Below the pieces are notes generated by a model that saw only the letters and a program-made list of their open reading frames with translations, was not told the origin of the DNA and searched no databases. Shown here piece after piece: positions 7,925 to 13,968 of a stretch of DNA of 14,467 nucleotides. The DNA comes from Desulfobacterales bacterium (GTDB taxonomy: Bacteria > Desulfobacterota > Dissulfuribacteria > Dissulfuribacterales > JAMONC01). The stretch lies in contig JAMONC010000088.1 of assembly GCA_027066725.1 (NCBI GenBank), positions 1 to 14,467 of the forward strand. The letters are read 5' to 3'. Numbering within the stretch: the first letter of the stretch is position 1; the number at the start of each line of letters is the position of its first letter. A program made the position numbers and the translations under genes.

Positions 7925-9036
7925 TGAATAAGTTAACGGAGCTATCAAATAAAAACTCTAATTGGTCAAAATGGAAGTGGCATATCAAAAATAGACTAAA
8001 GAGTATAGAATTTTTAGAATATATTGGAATAATATCACAGTCTTTAAAAGAGAAGTTTAAATTACTTTTAAAAAGATATCATTTTGCTACAACCCCTTAT
8101 TATTTTTCTTTATGTAAAAGGCTTGATTATACAGATCCTATTTTTAGACAAATTATTCCTAGCATAGAAGAAATAGAATTTAATTTACCGGGTTCTAATC
8201 CTGATCCTTTAGCAGAAGAAAAATATAGTGTTACTCCACATCTAATACATAGATACCCAGATAGAGTATTAATTGTTACTACAAATTTTTGTGCAAGTTA
8301 TTGTAGGCATTGTAATAGAAAACGATTTTGGTCGGAAAAGCCTTGGGTTCTTTCTAAAAGAGAACTAGAACAAATAATCTTTTACATAAAAACTAATAAG
8401 CATATTAGAGAAGTAATACTTTCTGGAGGAGATCCATTTTTTATAAATCAAAGTTATCTTGAGTACATATTAAGTAGAATAAGAAGGATTAAAACCGTGG
8501 AGGTTATTCGTATAGGGACAAGAGTCCCTGTTGTACTTCCTATGAAAATTACACCTATATTAGGTAAGATGTTAAAAAGGTATAGGCCTATATGGATTAA
8601 TACCCATTTTAATCATCCTCAAGAAATAACTAAAGAAACAGAGAAAGCTGCAGATATTTTGAGCCTTCATGGTATAGCTATGGCTAATCAAACAGTTTTA
8701 TTAAAAGGGGTAAATGATGATCTTAATACTCTTGCACAGCTTTTTACTTCTTTAGAGCGTATGTTGATTAAGCCATACTATTTGTTTCACTGTGATTCAG
8801 TGTCTGGAACAGATCATTTCAGAACGTCCATAGAAAAAGGAATAGAACTTATTAGTGCTTTAGAGGGTAAAATAGGTGGACTATGTATCCCTAAATTTGT
8901 TGTGGATTTACCCAATGGCGCAGGAAAAGCCCCTTGTGGTCCTAATTTTTTAGAAAAGATAGATGGAGATATAGCTATATTTAAAACTTGGGAAGGGAAA
9001 AAGTTTGTGTATAAGGGTGCACAAGGTGCAACATAG
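7924..9036 (+). CDS. KamA-family radical SAM aminomutase (lysine 2,3-aminomutase-like)
   Basis: A 370-aa radical SAM, PLP-dependent enzyme of the KamA family, which moves the alpha-amino group of L-lysine to carbon 3 to give beta-lysine. The [4Fe-4S]/SAM motif is C-ASY-C-RH-C (Cys123, 127, 130), followed by Arg132, the equivalent of the clostridial carboxylate-binding Arg. SGGDPF (167-172) is the SAM-binding loop. Asp291 (HCDSVSG) and Asp328 (VVDLPNG) match the two Asp residues that hold the lysine epsilon-amino group, and Lys335 in NGAGK is the PLP lysine. Glutamate mutases replace these Asp residues, so lysine is the better guess. The clostridial C-terminal zinc motif CNCDVC is absent: the protein ends just after the conserved WEGKKFVYKG. 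EpmB is less likely because it lacks the VVD motif. No beta-lysine acetyltransferase (AblB) or EpmA/EF-P gene is nearby. The start overlaps the response-regulator stop by one base. Confidence 0.88.
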   Translation: MNKLTELSNKNSNWSKWKWHIKNRLKSIEFLEYIGIISQSLKEKFKLLLKRYHFATTPYYFSLCKRLDYTDPIFRQIIPSIEEIEFNLPGSNPDPLAEEKYSVTPHLIHRYPDRVLIVTTNFCASYCRHCNRKRFWSEKPWVLSKRELEQIIFYIKTNKHIREVILSGGDPFFINQSYLEYILSRIRRIKTVEVIRIGTRVPVVLPMKITPILGKMLKRYRPIWINTHFNHPQEITKETEKAADILSLHGIAMANQTVLLKGVNDDLNTLAQLFTSLERMLIKPYYLFHCDSVSGTDHFRTSIEKGIELISALEGKIGGLCIPKFVVDLPNGAGKAPCGPNFLEKIDGDIAIFKTWEGKKFVYKGAQGAT

Positions 9037-9047
9037 CTTATTAAAGA

Positions 9048-9545
9048 TTATTTTTTTAATTCTTTTTCTAACAAGTCAAAAACAAAAAGAGAAGTTTTTT
9101 CAATAACATCTAAGCATCTATTTCTCTTACCATCTTTCCCTGATCTAAATGTTTTAATTTCGTCCCTATTAGCCCAGTTTATATTTACAATTTTTTTACA
9201 TTCTATACCGCCATATTGCTCTGTAATCTTTTCAAATTTCTTGACCATTTTATAACTAAATTTCCACATAGGTCTTTGGTCTCTATCTTTAGGTTGTTTT
9301 TTCCCCCATATAAAGCCAAAAACAGCTATTGCACCAGAAAGGGCTCCGCACACATTACCAGTAGAACCCATTCCTCCTCCAAATGGAGCAAGACTTCTTA
9401 TAACAGGAAGAATTTCTTTTTCATCGAAATCAAAGACCTCTGAAGTAGCTAAAAATACTGCCTGGCTACAGTGAAAACCTTGAATAAATAGTTCTCTACT
9501 TCTTTTGACTATGTAATCTTTAGGATTTTCAATATCTTTTTTCAT
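9048..9545 (-). CDS. C_GCxxG_C_C family protein
   Basis: A 165-aa cytoplasmic protein of the C_GCxxG_C_C family, named after its spaced cysteines. Numbered from the preferred start they are Cys26 (GFHCSQAV), Cys66 in the glycine-rich GGGMGSTGNVCGALSGA, Cys116 (GGIECKKI) and Cys144 (NRCLDVI). The family has no settled activity; the cysteines suggest a metal or iron-sulfur site or redox work, and members are frequent in anaerobes. I chose the ATG at 9545-9543, one base after the cbiB stop and preceded by GGTGG, rather than an upstream ATG at 9575 that would add ten residues inside cbiB. This makes it the third gene of a cobQ-cbiB operon, translationally coupled to cbiB, which hints at a cobalt or corrinoid link but does not prove one. 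It converges on the KamA gene with only 11 bp between stops. Confidence 0.85.
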   Translation of the reverse strand: MKKDIENPKDYIVKRSRELFIQGFHCSQAVFLATSEVFDFDEKEILPVIRSLAPFGGGMGSTGNVCGALSGAIAVFGFIWGKKQPKDRDQRPMWKFSYKMVKKFEKITEQYGGIECKKIVNINWANRDEIKTFRSGKDGKRNRCLDVIEKTSLFVFDLLEKELKK

Positions 9546-9546
9546 T

Positions 9547-10533
9547 TTACCACCATAAATAACACATGGATTCAATTGCTATAATGAGCATAAATAAAAA
9601 TGCTATAAAGCTAGATACATACAATAATTTAATAGCAATTTCTACATGAATTTTTTGAGGCTCTGATCCTTCTTGATTAATATAGGGACGCTCAACAAGA
9701 CAACCTTCATATACTGTAGGTCCTGATAATTTAACATTTAAAGCTGCTGCAAAAGCTGCTTCCACTAGTCCTGAATTAGGACTTTCATGAAGATATCCAT
9801 CCCGTTTTATTTTTTTTAAAATAATTTTAGGGTTATTGAGTCTTAATATCAGGCTAGCTAATAAAATAAATATAATAGATAGCCTTGCTGGTACATAGTT
9901 GGCTATGTCATCTAGCCTTGCAGCAAATTTACCAAAGTCTATATATCTTTTGTTTTTATAACCAATCATAGAATCTAGTGTACTTATCATTTTAAAAGAC
10001 ATGACTCCACAAGGACCTAATAATACAGCATAAAAATACGGAGAAACTACGCCATCTACAAAGTTTTCTGCCACAGTTTCTATTAAAGATCTTAAAACAT
10101 CAGATTCATCAAGATAATTTGTATCTCGGCTAACTAACCATGATAATCTTTTTCTTGCCTCAATTAACCCGTTAATTTTTAAGGTATTAAGTACAGTTTG
10201 TGCCTCTTTAGCTAAACACCTTAAAGAGAAGGCATAATAAAATATTATGGCTTCAAAAATAATAATAGAATTTAGTCCTAAATGTATAAAAAGAAATATT
10301 ATAATAGCTTTTATAACTATCCAAGTAGTTACAATTAATGTAGTAGAAAGTATCACCCCCTGCCAAAAAGGATCTAAGGGCAGTTTTCTTGCTATTTTTT
10401 CTCCTTTTTCTATTAAAATCCCCATTAGTCTTATGGGGTGAGGGAATTTTTGGGGATCTCCTAGTAAAAGATCCAATAAAAATCCTATAACTAAAGGTGT
10501 TATGTATATAAAGCGATGTATATAGAAGGGCAT
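9547..10533 (-). CDS. cbiB: adenosylcobinamide-phosphate synthase CbiB
   Basis: CbiB (CobD in the aerobic naming) joins (R)-1-amino-2-propanol phosphate or aminopropanol to the propionate of adenosylcobyric acid, giving adenosylcobinamide (phosphate), at the cytoplasmic membrane. The length of 328 aa is normal. The N-terminal helix (about 10-26) carries DLLLGDP (21-27) and FPHPIRLMG. Further TM segments lie at about 58-82, 84-104, 215-232 and 303-322. Family motifs are SRDT (135-138), the RSLIETVAENFVDGVVSP block (148-165), TLDSMIGYK (185-193) and SPNSGLVEAAFAAAL (251-265). The ATG comes 3 bp after the cobQ stop and the gene is followed after 1 bp by the C_GCxxG_C_C gene, so all three should share one mRNA. 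The call is secure. Confidence 0.96.
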   Translation of the reverse strand: MPFYIHRFIYITPLVIGFLLDLLLGDPQKFPHPIRLMGILIEKGEKIARKLPLDPFWQGVILSTTLIVTTWIVIKAIIIFLFIHLGLNSIIIFEAIIFYYAFSLRCLAKEAQTVLNTLKINGLIEARKRLSWLVSRDTNYLDESDVLRSLIETVAENFVDGVVSPYFYAVLLGPCGVMSFKMISTLDSMIGYKNKRYIDFGKFAARLDDIANYVPARLSIIFILLASLILRLNNPKIILKKIKRDGYLHESPNSGLVEAAFAAALNVKLSGPTVYEGCLVERPYINQEGSEPQKIHVEIAIKLLYVSSFIAFLFMLIIAIESMCYLWW

Positions 10534-10536
10534 TTA

Positions 10537-12093
10537 CTAAATCCCAATAAGTTTTATGAGCATTTCAATGTTAACATTTTTTTTAAACCAATCGGCCAGT
10601 AAATCAAATTGAGATATCTTAAATTTAGATAAAGAAGAAATGGTTTTTATAGGTATTAATCCTTTTTTAATTCTGATAGCATCTAAAAATTTTCTTCTGA
10701 AAAGATCATTATCAAATATACCATGTAAGTATGTACCGATGATATATGGATTTTTCTTTAATACTCCTAAGTCTTCTTTAGCATCTTGAAAAAGAGAGAT
10801 TATATTTTTTTTGTTTATTAATACACTTTCCCCCATGTGGATTTCATATCCTTTTACTTTTATAAATCTTTCGTTAAGAATATAAGGATTATTCTTTAAC
10901 CTCTTTAATAAAGGTGAAAATATATTAAAGCTATCAATGACAGCTTCTTTTTGTCTAAGATGTTTTTGAGCTTTTATAACAGTTTTTATAGGAAGAAGTC
11001 CAAAGGCATCTATATCTTTTATAGAGCCTTCTATGCCTTTAGGATCTTCAATACTTTGACCTAGCATTTGATAGCCACCACATATACCGACAATAATTTT
11101 ACCTGTTAAAGCAAATTTATGTAATGCCTTTTTCCATCCCCAATTTTCTAATATTTTATAGTCAGAAATTGTAGCTTTAGAGCCAGGAATAATTATTACA
11201 TCTGCATCTTCTGCTTCATAAGGATAAGTAACTATTTTTATAGATACATCAGGCTCTACTAAAAATGCAGAAAAGTCTGTAAAATTACTAATTCTAGCAA
11301 GTCTTAAAATAGCAATTTTTATAGTAGCGTTGGGATCTTGTCTTTCAATTTCTTTTAGAAATACCCCATCTTCTTGATCAATTTGGATATTTTGTAACCA
11401 TGGAAGCACACCTAAAAATGGTACAGGTACTATTTCTTCAAATTGTTTTAATCCAGGTTCAAGTAAGGAAATATCTCCTCTAAATTTGTTAATAAGAAAT
11501 GCCTTTATCCTATGTCTATGTTCATTTCCTACTAGATCATAAGTTCCTTTTAACCAAGCAAAGACTCCTCCTCTATCAATATCTCCTATTAGGACTACAG
11601 GTGCATTTGCATATTTAGCCATTTGCATATTTACAAGATCTGTTTTTTGTAGGTTTATTTCTGCAGGGCTGCCTGCTCCCTCTATAACGATACATTCGTA
11701 TTCCTTAGAAAGGGAATCATAAGCACTTTGGACAATTTTTAAGTGTTCTTCATAATGGGTATAGTAGGTTTTTGCATTTAACTCTCCTTTAGGTTTACCC
11801 ATTACTATTACTTGACTTCTTGCATCTGCAGATGGCTTCAAAAGTATTGGATTCATTCTTACATCAGGTGTAAGCCCACAGGCCTCTGCTTGGTAAACTT
11901 GAGCTCTTCCCATTTCTTTACCATCAAGAGTTACAAATGAGTTAAGTGCCATGTTTTGGGCCTTAAAAGGAGCTACTTTTATCCCCTTTTGCCAAAGAAG
12001 TCTACAAACTGCAGCAACAATAAGACTTTTTCCTACTCCAGAACCTGTACCTAAAAAACATATTGCCTTTGCTTTTTTATTTTTAGATTTCAT
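10537..12093 (-). CDS. cobQ: cobyric acid synthase CobQ/CbiP
   Basis: CobQ (CbiP in the anaerobic pathway) uses glutamine and ATP to amidate the b, d, e and g side chains of adenosylcobyrinic acid a,c-diamide, giving adenosylcobyric acid. The length of 518 aa is typical. The N-terminal dethiobiotin-synthetase-like ATPase domain (about 8-235) has P-loop GTGSGVGKS (15-23), the KAQNMALNSFVT motif (44-55), IEGAGSPAEINL (137-148) and GDIDRGGVFA (170-179). The C-terminal class I glutaminase-like domain has GICGGYQMLG with nucleophile Cys338, GYEIHMGE (415-422) and GTYLHGIFDND with His457. All catalytic residues are present. The start has AAAGGG about 8 bp upstream. It is the first gene of the minus-strand operon and runs divergently from rpsU; no cobalamin riboswitch (B12 box) is recognisable in the 237-bp gap upstream. 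Confidence 0.97.
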   Translation of the reverse strand: MKSKNKKAKAICFLGTGSGVGKSLIVAAVCRLLWQKGIKVAPFKAQNMALNSFVTLDGKEMGRAQVYQAEACGLTPDVRMNPILLKPSADARSQVIVMGKPKGELNAKTYYTHYEEHLKIVQSAYDSLSKEYECIVIEGAGSPAEINLQKTDLVNMQMAKYANAPVVLIGDIDRGGVFAWLKGTYDLVGNEHRHRIKAFLINKFRGDISLLEPGLKQFEEIVPVPFLGVLPWLQNIQIDQEDGVFLKEIERQDPNATIKIAILRLARISNFTDFSAFLVEPDVSIKIVTYPYEAEDADVIIIPGSKATISDYKILENWGWKKALHKFALTGKIIVGICGGYQMLGQSIEDPKGIEGSIKDIDAFGLLPIKTVIKAQKHLRQKEAVIDSFNIFSPLLKRLKNNPYILNERFIKVKGYEIHMGESVLINKKNIISLFQDAKEDLGVLKKNPYIIGTYLHGIFDNDLFRRKFLDAIRIKKGLIPIKTISSLSKFKISQFDLLADWFKKNVNIEMLIKLIGI

Positions 12094-12131
12094 TTAGTAA
12101 GCCCTTTAAAAATTTTTTATTGTTTAAATCA

Positions 12132-12159
12132 TTGACATAATAATATTAACCGCTATAGT
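12132..12159 (+). promoter_or_regulatory. sigma-70-type promoter for rpsU
   Basis: A perfect -35 TTGACA (12132-12137) and a -10 TATAGT (12154-12159, 5 of 6) are separated by 16 bp. It is the best housekeeping promoter in the window, fitting a highly expressed ribosomal gene. The predicted start near 12166 leaves an unusually long leader of about 165 nt before the rpsU start codon. Confidence 0.6.
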
Positions 12160-12171
12160 GCATAATGATAA
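12143..12171 (-). promoter_or_regulatory. candidate cobQ operon promoter
   Basis: On the minus strand, TTATCA (12171-12166) and TAATAT (12148-12143) are separated by 17 bp and each matches 4 of 6 consensus bases. This would start transcription about 40 bp upstream of the cobQ ATG. It overlaps the stronger plus-strand rpsU promoter, so the two may compete for polymerase. This was found by eye in AT-rich DNA and could be chance. Confidence 0.3.
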
Positions 12172-12205
12172 CTTTAAAATAGATGAGGTATTTTTTGTTT
12201 ATTGG

Positions 12206-12300
12206 CCTTGCGCCACAGTTTTTTGAAAAAGAGGGGCAGTTTATATAACCACTTGATGTGAAAGTTTTAGAGCAAAAGGAAGTGACAATCTGTTGCGAGG
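12206..12300 (+). promoter_or_regulatory. possible structured leader of rpsU
   Basis: Within the predicted leader, CCTTGC (12206-12211) can pair with GCGAGG (12295-12300, one G-U pair) and ACAG (12215-12218) with CTGT (12290-12293), forming one long-range stem with an internal loop. Nested inside are CACTT (12250-12254) with AAGTG (12280-12284), and TTTT with AAAA around an AGAGC loop. The segment is richer in G+C than the flanking intergenic DNA and ends about 30 nt before the start codon. This layout suits an autoregulatory ribosomal-protein leader or other cis element, but I match it to no known family. The pairing was found by hand. Confidence 0.35.
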
Positions 12301-12330
12301 AAATCTTCAATAGAGAAAGGGGGGATACCC

Positions 12331-12522
12331 TTGTCAATTGTGGTAGAAGTCCAGGGCAACCTGGAGAAGGCCATCAAAACCTTAAAAAAGAAAATGCAGC
12401 TTGATGGCCTACAGCGCGAGATCAAAAATAGGCGCTTTTATGAAAAGCCAAGTGTCAAACGCCGTCGTAAGATGCAAGATGCTGAGCGTCGTCGGCGCAA
12501 GGCACAGAGGAGAAAAAAATAA
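12331..12522 (+). CDS. rpsU: 30S ribosomal protein bS21
   Basis: A 63-aa ribosomal protein bS21, a small-subunit protein at the platform that helps in translation initiation. A short acidic/hydrophobic N-terminus leads to the family core (LEKAIKTLKKK ... GLQREIKNRRFYEKPSVKRRRK), followed by an Arg/Lys-rich tail; the FYEKPS signature is diagnostic. The start is TTG at 12331, fixed by the strong AAAGGGGGGAT site (12317-12326) and by the conserved N-terminus directly after it. G+C is 88 of 192 bases (46%), well above the roughly one third of neighbouring genes, and 9 of 12 Arg codons are CGN where neighbours prefer AGA. That can reflect high expression or transfer. It stands between the two cobalamin gene groups with its own promoter and a strong downstream hairpin. 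Confidence 0.95.
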   Translation: MSIVVEVQGNLEKAIKTLKKKMQLDGLQREIKNRRFYEKPSVKRRRKMQDAERRRRKAQRRKK

Positions 12523-12545
12523 TTTTTATTTTTAAAAAGACTAAA

Positions 12546-12580
12546 TCCTCCAAGCCCTATTTACAATAGGGTTTGGAGGA
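12546..12580 (+). terminator. strong hairpin after rpsU, terminator-like
   Basis: A 16-bp stem (12546-12561 with 12565-12580, one G-U pair, otherwise perfect) with a 3-nt loop begins 24 bp after the rpsU stop. On the plus strand it lacks an immediate T-tract (a T-rich run comes only near 12608-12620). On the minus strand it is followed by TTTAGTCTTTTT, but no minus-strand gene runs into it. It most probably ends or protects the rpsU mRNA. The rest of the gap 12523-12772 holds only the short repeat noted separately. Confidence 0.5.
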
Positions 12581-12709
12581 GATGATGTAAGGATATAAGA
12601 AGGTATTAATTTTGTTTTTTTATCCAACCTTTAAGTATCTAAGGTCAAAAAAATCCCGTCAAGTAGAAAATAGTGTCTTTTTAGGTTTAATACGTAACTT
12701 CACTTTAAC

Positions 12710-12739
12710 AATATCCTTAAGGACTAAAATATCTTTAAG
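12710..12739 (+). repeat. short tandem repeat upstream of FKBP gene
   Basis: AATATCCTTAAG (12710-12721) recurs as AATATCTTTAAG (12728-12739), 11 of 12 bases, at an 18-bp period. The first copy contains the 8-bp palindrome CCTTAAGG. It lies 34 bp before the FKBP start and could be an operator or chance in AT-rich DNA. Confidence 0.3.
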
Positions 12740-12772
12740 CGAAAATAAATAAACTAAAAATAGGAGGAAGTA

Positions 12773-13264
12773 ATGAGAACTGTAAAACAAGGTGATTTAG
12801 TAACTGTACATTACACAGGAACATTAGAAAATGGAGAGGTTTTTGACTCAAGTGAAGGTAAGGAGCCGCTTAATTTTCAAGTAGGTTCTGGTATGGTTAT
12901 ACAGGGTTTTAACGATGCAATTGTAGGTATGGCAGAAGGGGAAGAGAAGGAATTTACTCTTAGTCCAGAACAAGCCTATGGCTACAGAGATGAAAGATTG
13001 GTTAAAGATGTCCCTAAACATATGCTTGGTGGTAGGTTTGAGCCAGAAGTGGGCATGATGTTAGCTATCCAAATGGAAGATGGCTCAAGGGTTCCTGCTA
13101 CTATTACAGAAGTAAGGGATGATTCTATAGTCATAGACTTAAATCCTCCTTTAGCAGGAAAGACCCTTAATTTCAAGGTTAAAGTTGTAAAGATAAGTGA
13201 TGCACCTCAATCCTTTGGTTGTAATTGTTCTACTTGTGATCCAACTAAAGGGTGTGGTTTTTAA
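12773..13264 (+). CDS. FKBP-type peptidyl-prolyl isomerase, SlyD-like, with Cys-rich tail
   Basis: A 163-aa cytoplasmic prolyl cis-trans isomerase/chaperone of the SlyD-type FKBP group. The N-terminal FKBP half (1-70) has VTVHYTGTLENGEVFDSS, the VGSGMVIQGFNDAIVGMAEGEEKEF block and PEQAYGYRD. Residues about 70-120 form the insert-in-flap chaperone domain, and the FKBP fold resumes with DLNPPLAGKTLNFKVKVV (122-139). The C-terminus is Cys-rich (Cys150, 152, 155, 161: CNCSTC then GCGF). SlyD of E. coli has a metal-binding His/Cys tail used in nickel delivery, so a metal role is plausible here by analogy. A very good AGGAGG (12762-12767) sits 5 bp before the ATG. No signal peptide. It lies 94 bp upstream of cobU on the same strand; cobalt handling for cobalamin would be an attractive but unproven link. 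Confidence 0.92.
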   Translation: MRTVKQGDLVTVHYTGTLENGEVFDSSEGKEPLNFQVGSGMVIQGFNDAIVGMAEGEEKEFTLSPEQAYGYRDERLVKDVPKHMLGGRFEPEVGMMLAIQMEDGSRVPATITEVRDDSIVIDLNPPLAGKTLNFKVKVVKISDAPQSFGCNCSTCDPTKGCGF

Positions 13265-13292
13265 TTAAAAATTAGAATTAAATAAAAAGATA

Positions 13293-13360
13293 TTTATGGC
13301 CCTTTTGCTTTAAAAAACTATTTTATCTTTGGCCATAAAGATATAAAGTAAGAGGGCCAT
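13293..13360 (+). promoter_or_regulatory. cobU leader with two mutually exclusive helices
   Basis: TTTATGGCC (13293-13301) can pair with GGCCATAAA (13331-13339), a perfect 9-bp helix with a 29-nt loop. The overlapping ATGGCCCT (13296-13303) can instead pair perfectly over 8 bp with AGGGCCAT (13353-13360), which covers the ribosome site and the first two bases of the cobU start codon. The helices compete for the same 5' strand, as in translational switches. It is much too short for a cobalamin riboswitch and matches no class I recognise. The pairing is seen in the sequence; regulation is inference. Confidence 0.35.
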
Positions 13361-13940
13361 GAAAAAGAATTTTTTAAATGGTCATGTATTGGTGCTAGGT
13401 GGCACCAGAAGCGGTAAAAGTCTTTATGCACAAAGACTGTGTGAGTCTTTTGTGCAAAATTTATCTACTTCTTCTCAAACCTTATCACCCAGACTTCTTT
13501 ATATTGCTACAGCCCAGGCTTTAGATGACGAGATGAAAAAAAGGATTGAGGCGCATAAGGAATCTCGCGGTCCCTTATGGCATACAGTCGAAGAGCCTAT
13601 TCATATTTCAGATATTCTAGATAAAGAGGATAAAAAATGGGATGTAATTCTTATTGATTGTCTTACTTTGTGGCTTACTAACTTAGTATTATTAGATTCT
13701 AAAGATATATTGACTAAGGAAAAAGAGCTCTTTTTTACATCTATTACATCTCTTAAAACTCCATGTGTCATGGTTGCTAATGAAGTAGGTTTAGGAATTG
13801 TGCCAGAGAATCCTTTAGCAAGACATTTTAGAGATGAGGCTGGAAGCTTAAATCAGGAGCTTGCCAAAATTTGTTCTCATGTGCTATTTGTGGTAGCAGG
13901 TATTGCTATGCCTATAAAGGGCAAAGGTTTTGACTTTTAA
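13359..13940 (+). CDS. cobU: adenosylcobinamide kinase / adenosylcobinamide-phosphate guanylyltransferase CobU
   Basis: Bifunctional CobU (CobP) phosphorylates adenosylcobinamide and then transfers GMP to give adenosylcobinamide-GDP, the activated half of nucleotide-loop assembly. The length of 193 aa is slightly longer than usual because of an 8-residue N-terminal lead and a linker (about 32-44) before strand 2. The P-loop is GGTRSGKS (14-21). LLYIATAQALDDEMKKRI (46-63) is followed by His66 in the HKESRG motif, the likely guanylylated His, then WHTVEEP. VILIDCLTLWLTNLV (96-110), NEVGLGIVPEN (141-151) and RHFRDEAG (155-162) complete the family set. The ribosome site GAGGG is unusually close to the ATG (2 bp) and can be hidden by a leader helix. 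cobT begins 28 bp downstream. Confidence 0.96.
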   Translation: MKKNFLNGHVLVLGGTRSGKSLYAQRLCESFVQNLSTSSQTLSPRLLYIATAQALDDEMKKRIEAHKESRGPLWHTVEEPIHISDILDKEDKKWDVILIDCLTLWLTNLVLLDSKDILTKEKELFFTSITSLKTPCVMVANEVGLGIVPENPLARHFRDEAGSLNQELAKICSHVLFVVAGIAMPIKGKGFDF

Positions 13941-13968
13941 ATCAAGTCATTAGAGGGTTAAAAGGGTC

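Noticed and set aside
7922..7926. Frameshift or fusion between the response regulator and KamA
   Set aside because: The regulator has a complete C-terminal HTH and KamA a plausible N-terminal region; TAATG is an ordinary coupled stop/start.
9018..9057. Terminator at the end of the KamA gene (TGCAC-AAG-GTGCA stem, T-run at 9051-9057)
   Set aside because: The stem is only 5 bp, lies inside the coding sequence and is about 20 bp from the T-run; too weak to call.
12264..12273. GTTTTAGAGC, like the start of a type II-A CRISPR repeat
   Set aside because: Single copy, no repeat-spacer pattern, no cas genes; only ten bases in the rpsU leader.
12094..12330. Cobalamin riboswitch upstream of cobQ
   Set aside because: I looked on the minus strand for the B12 box and the conserved core and found no convincing match; the gap also has to hold the rpsU promoter and leader.
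12146..12337. Minus-strand 63-codon frame opposite the rpsU leader
   Set aside because: It overlaps the promoter, leader and start of rpsU, shows no protein-like pattern and has no ribosome site that stands out.
13265..13358. Cobalamin riboswitch upstream of cobU
   Set aside because: The gap is 94 bp, too short for the class, and no B12 box is visible; only the competing helices are reported.
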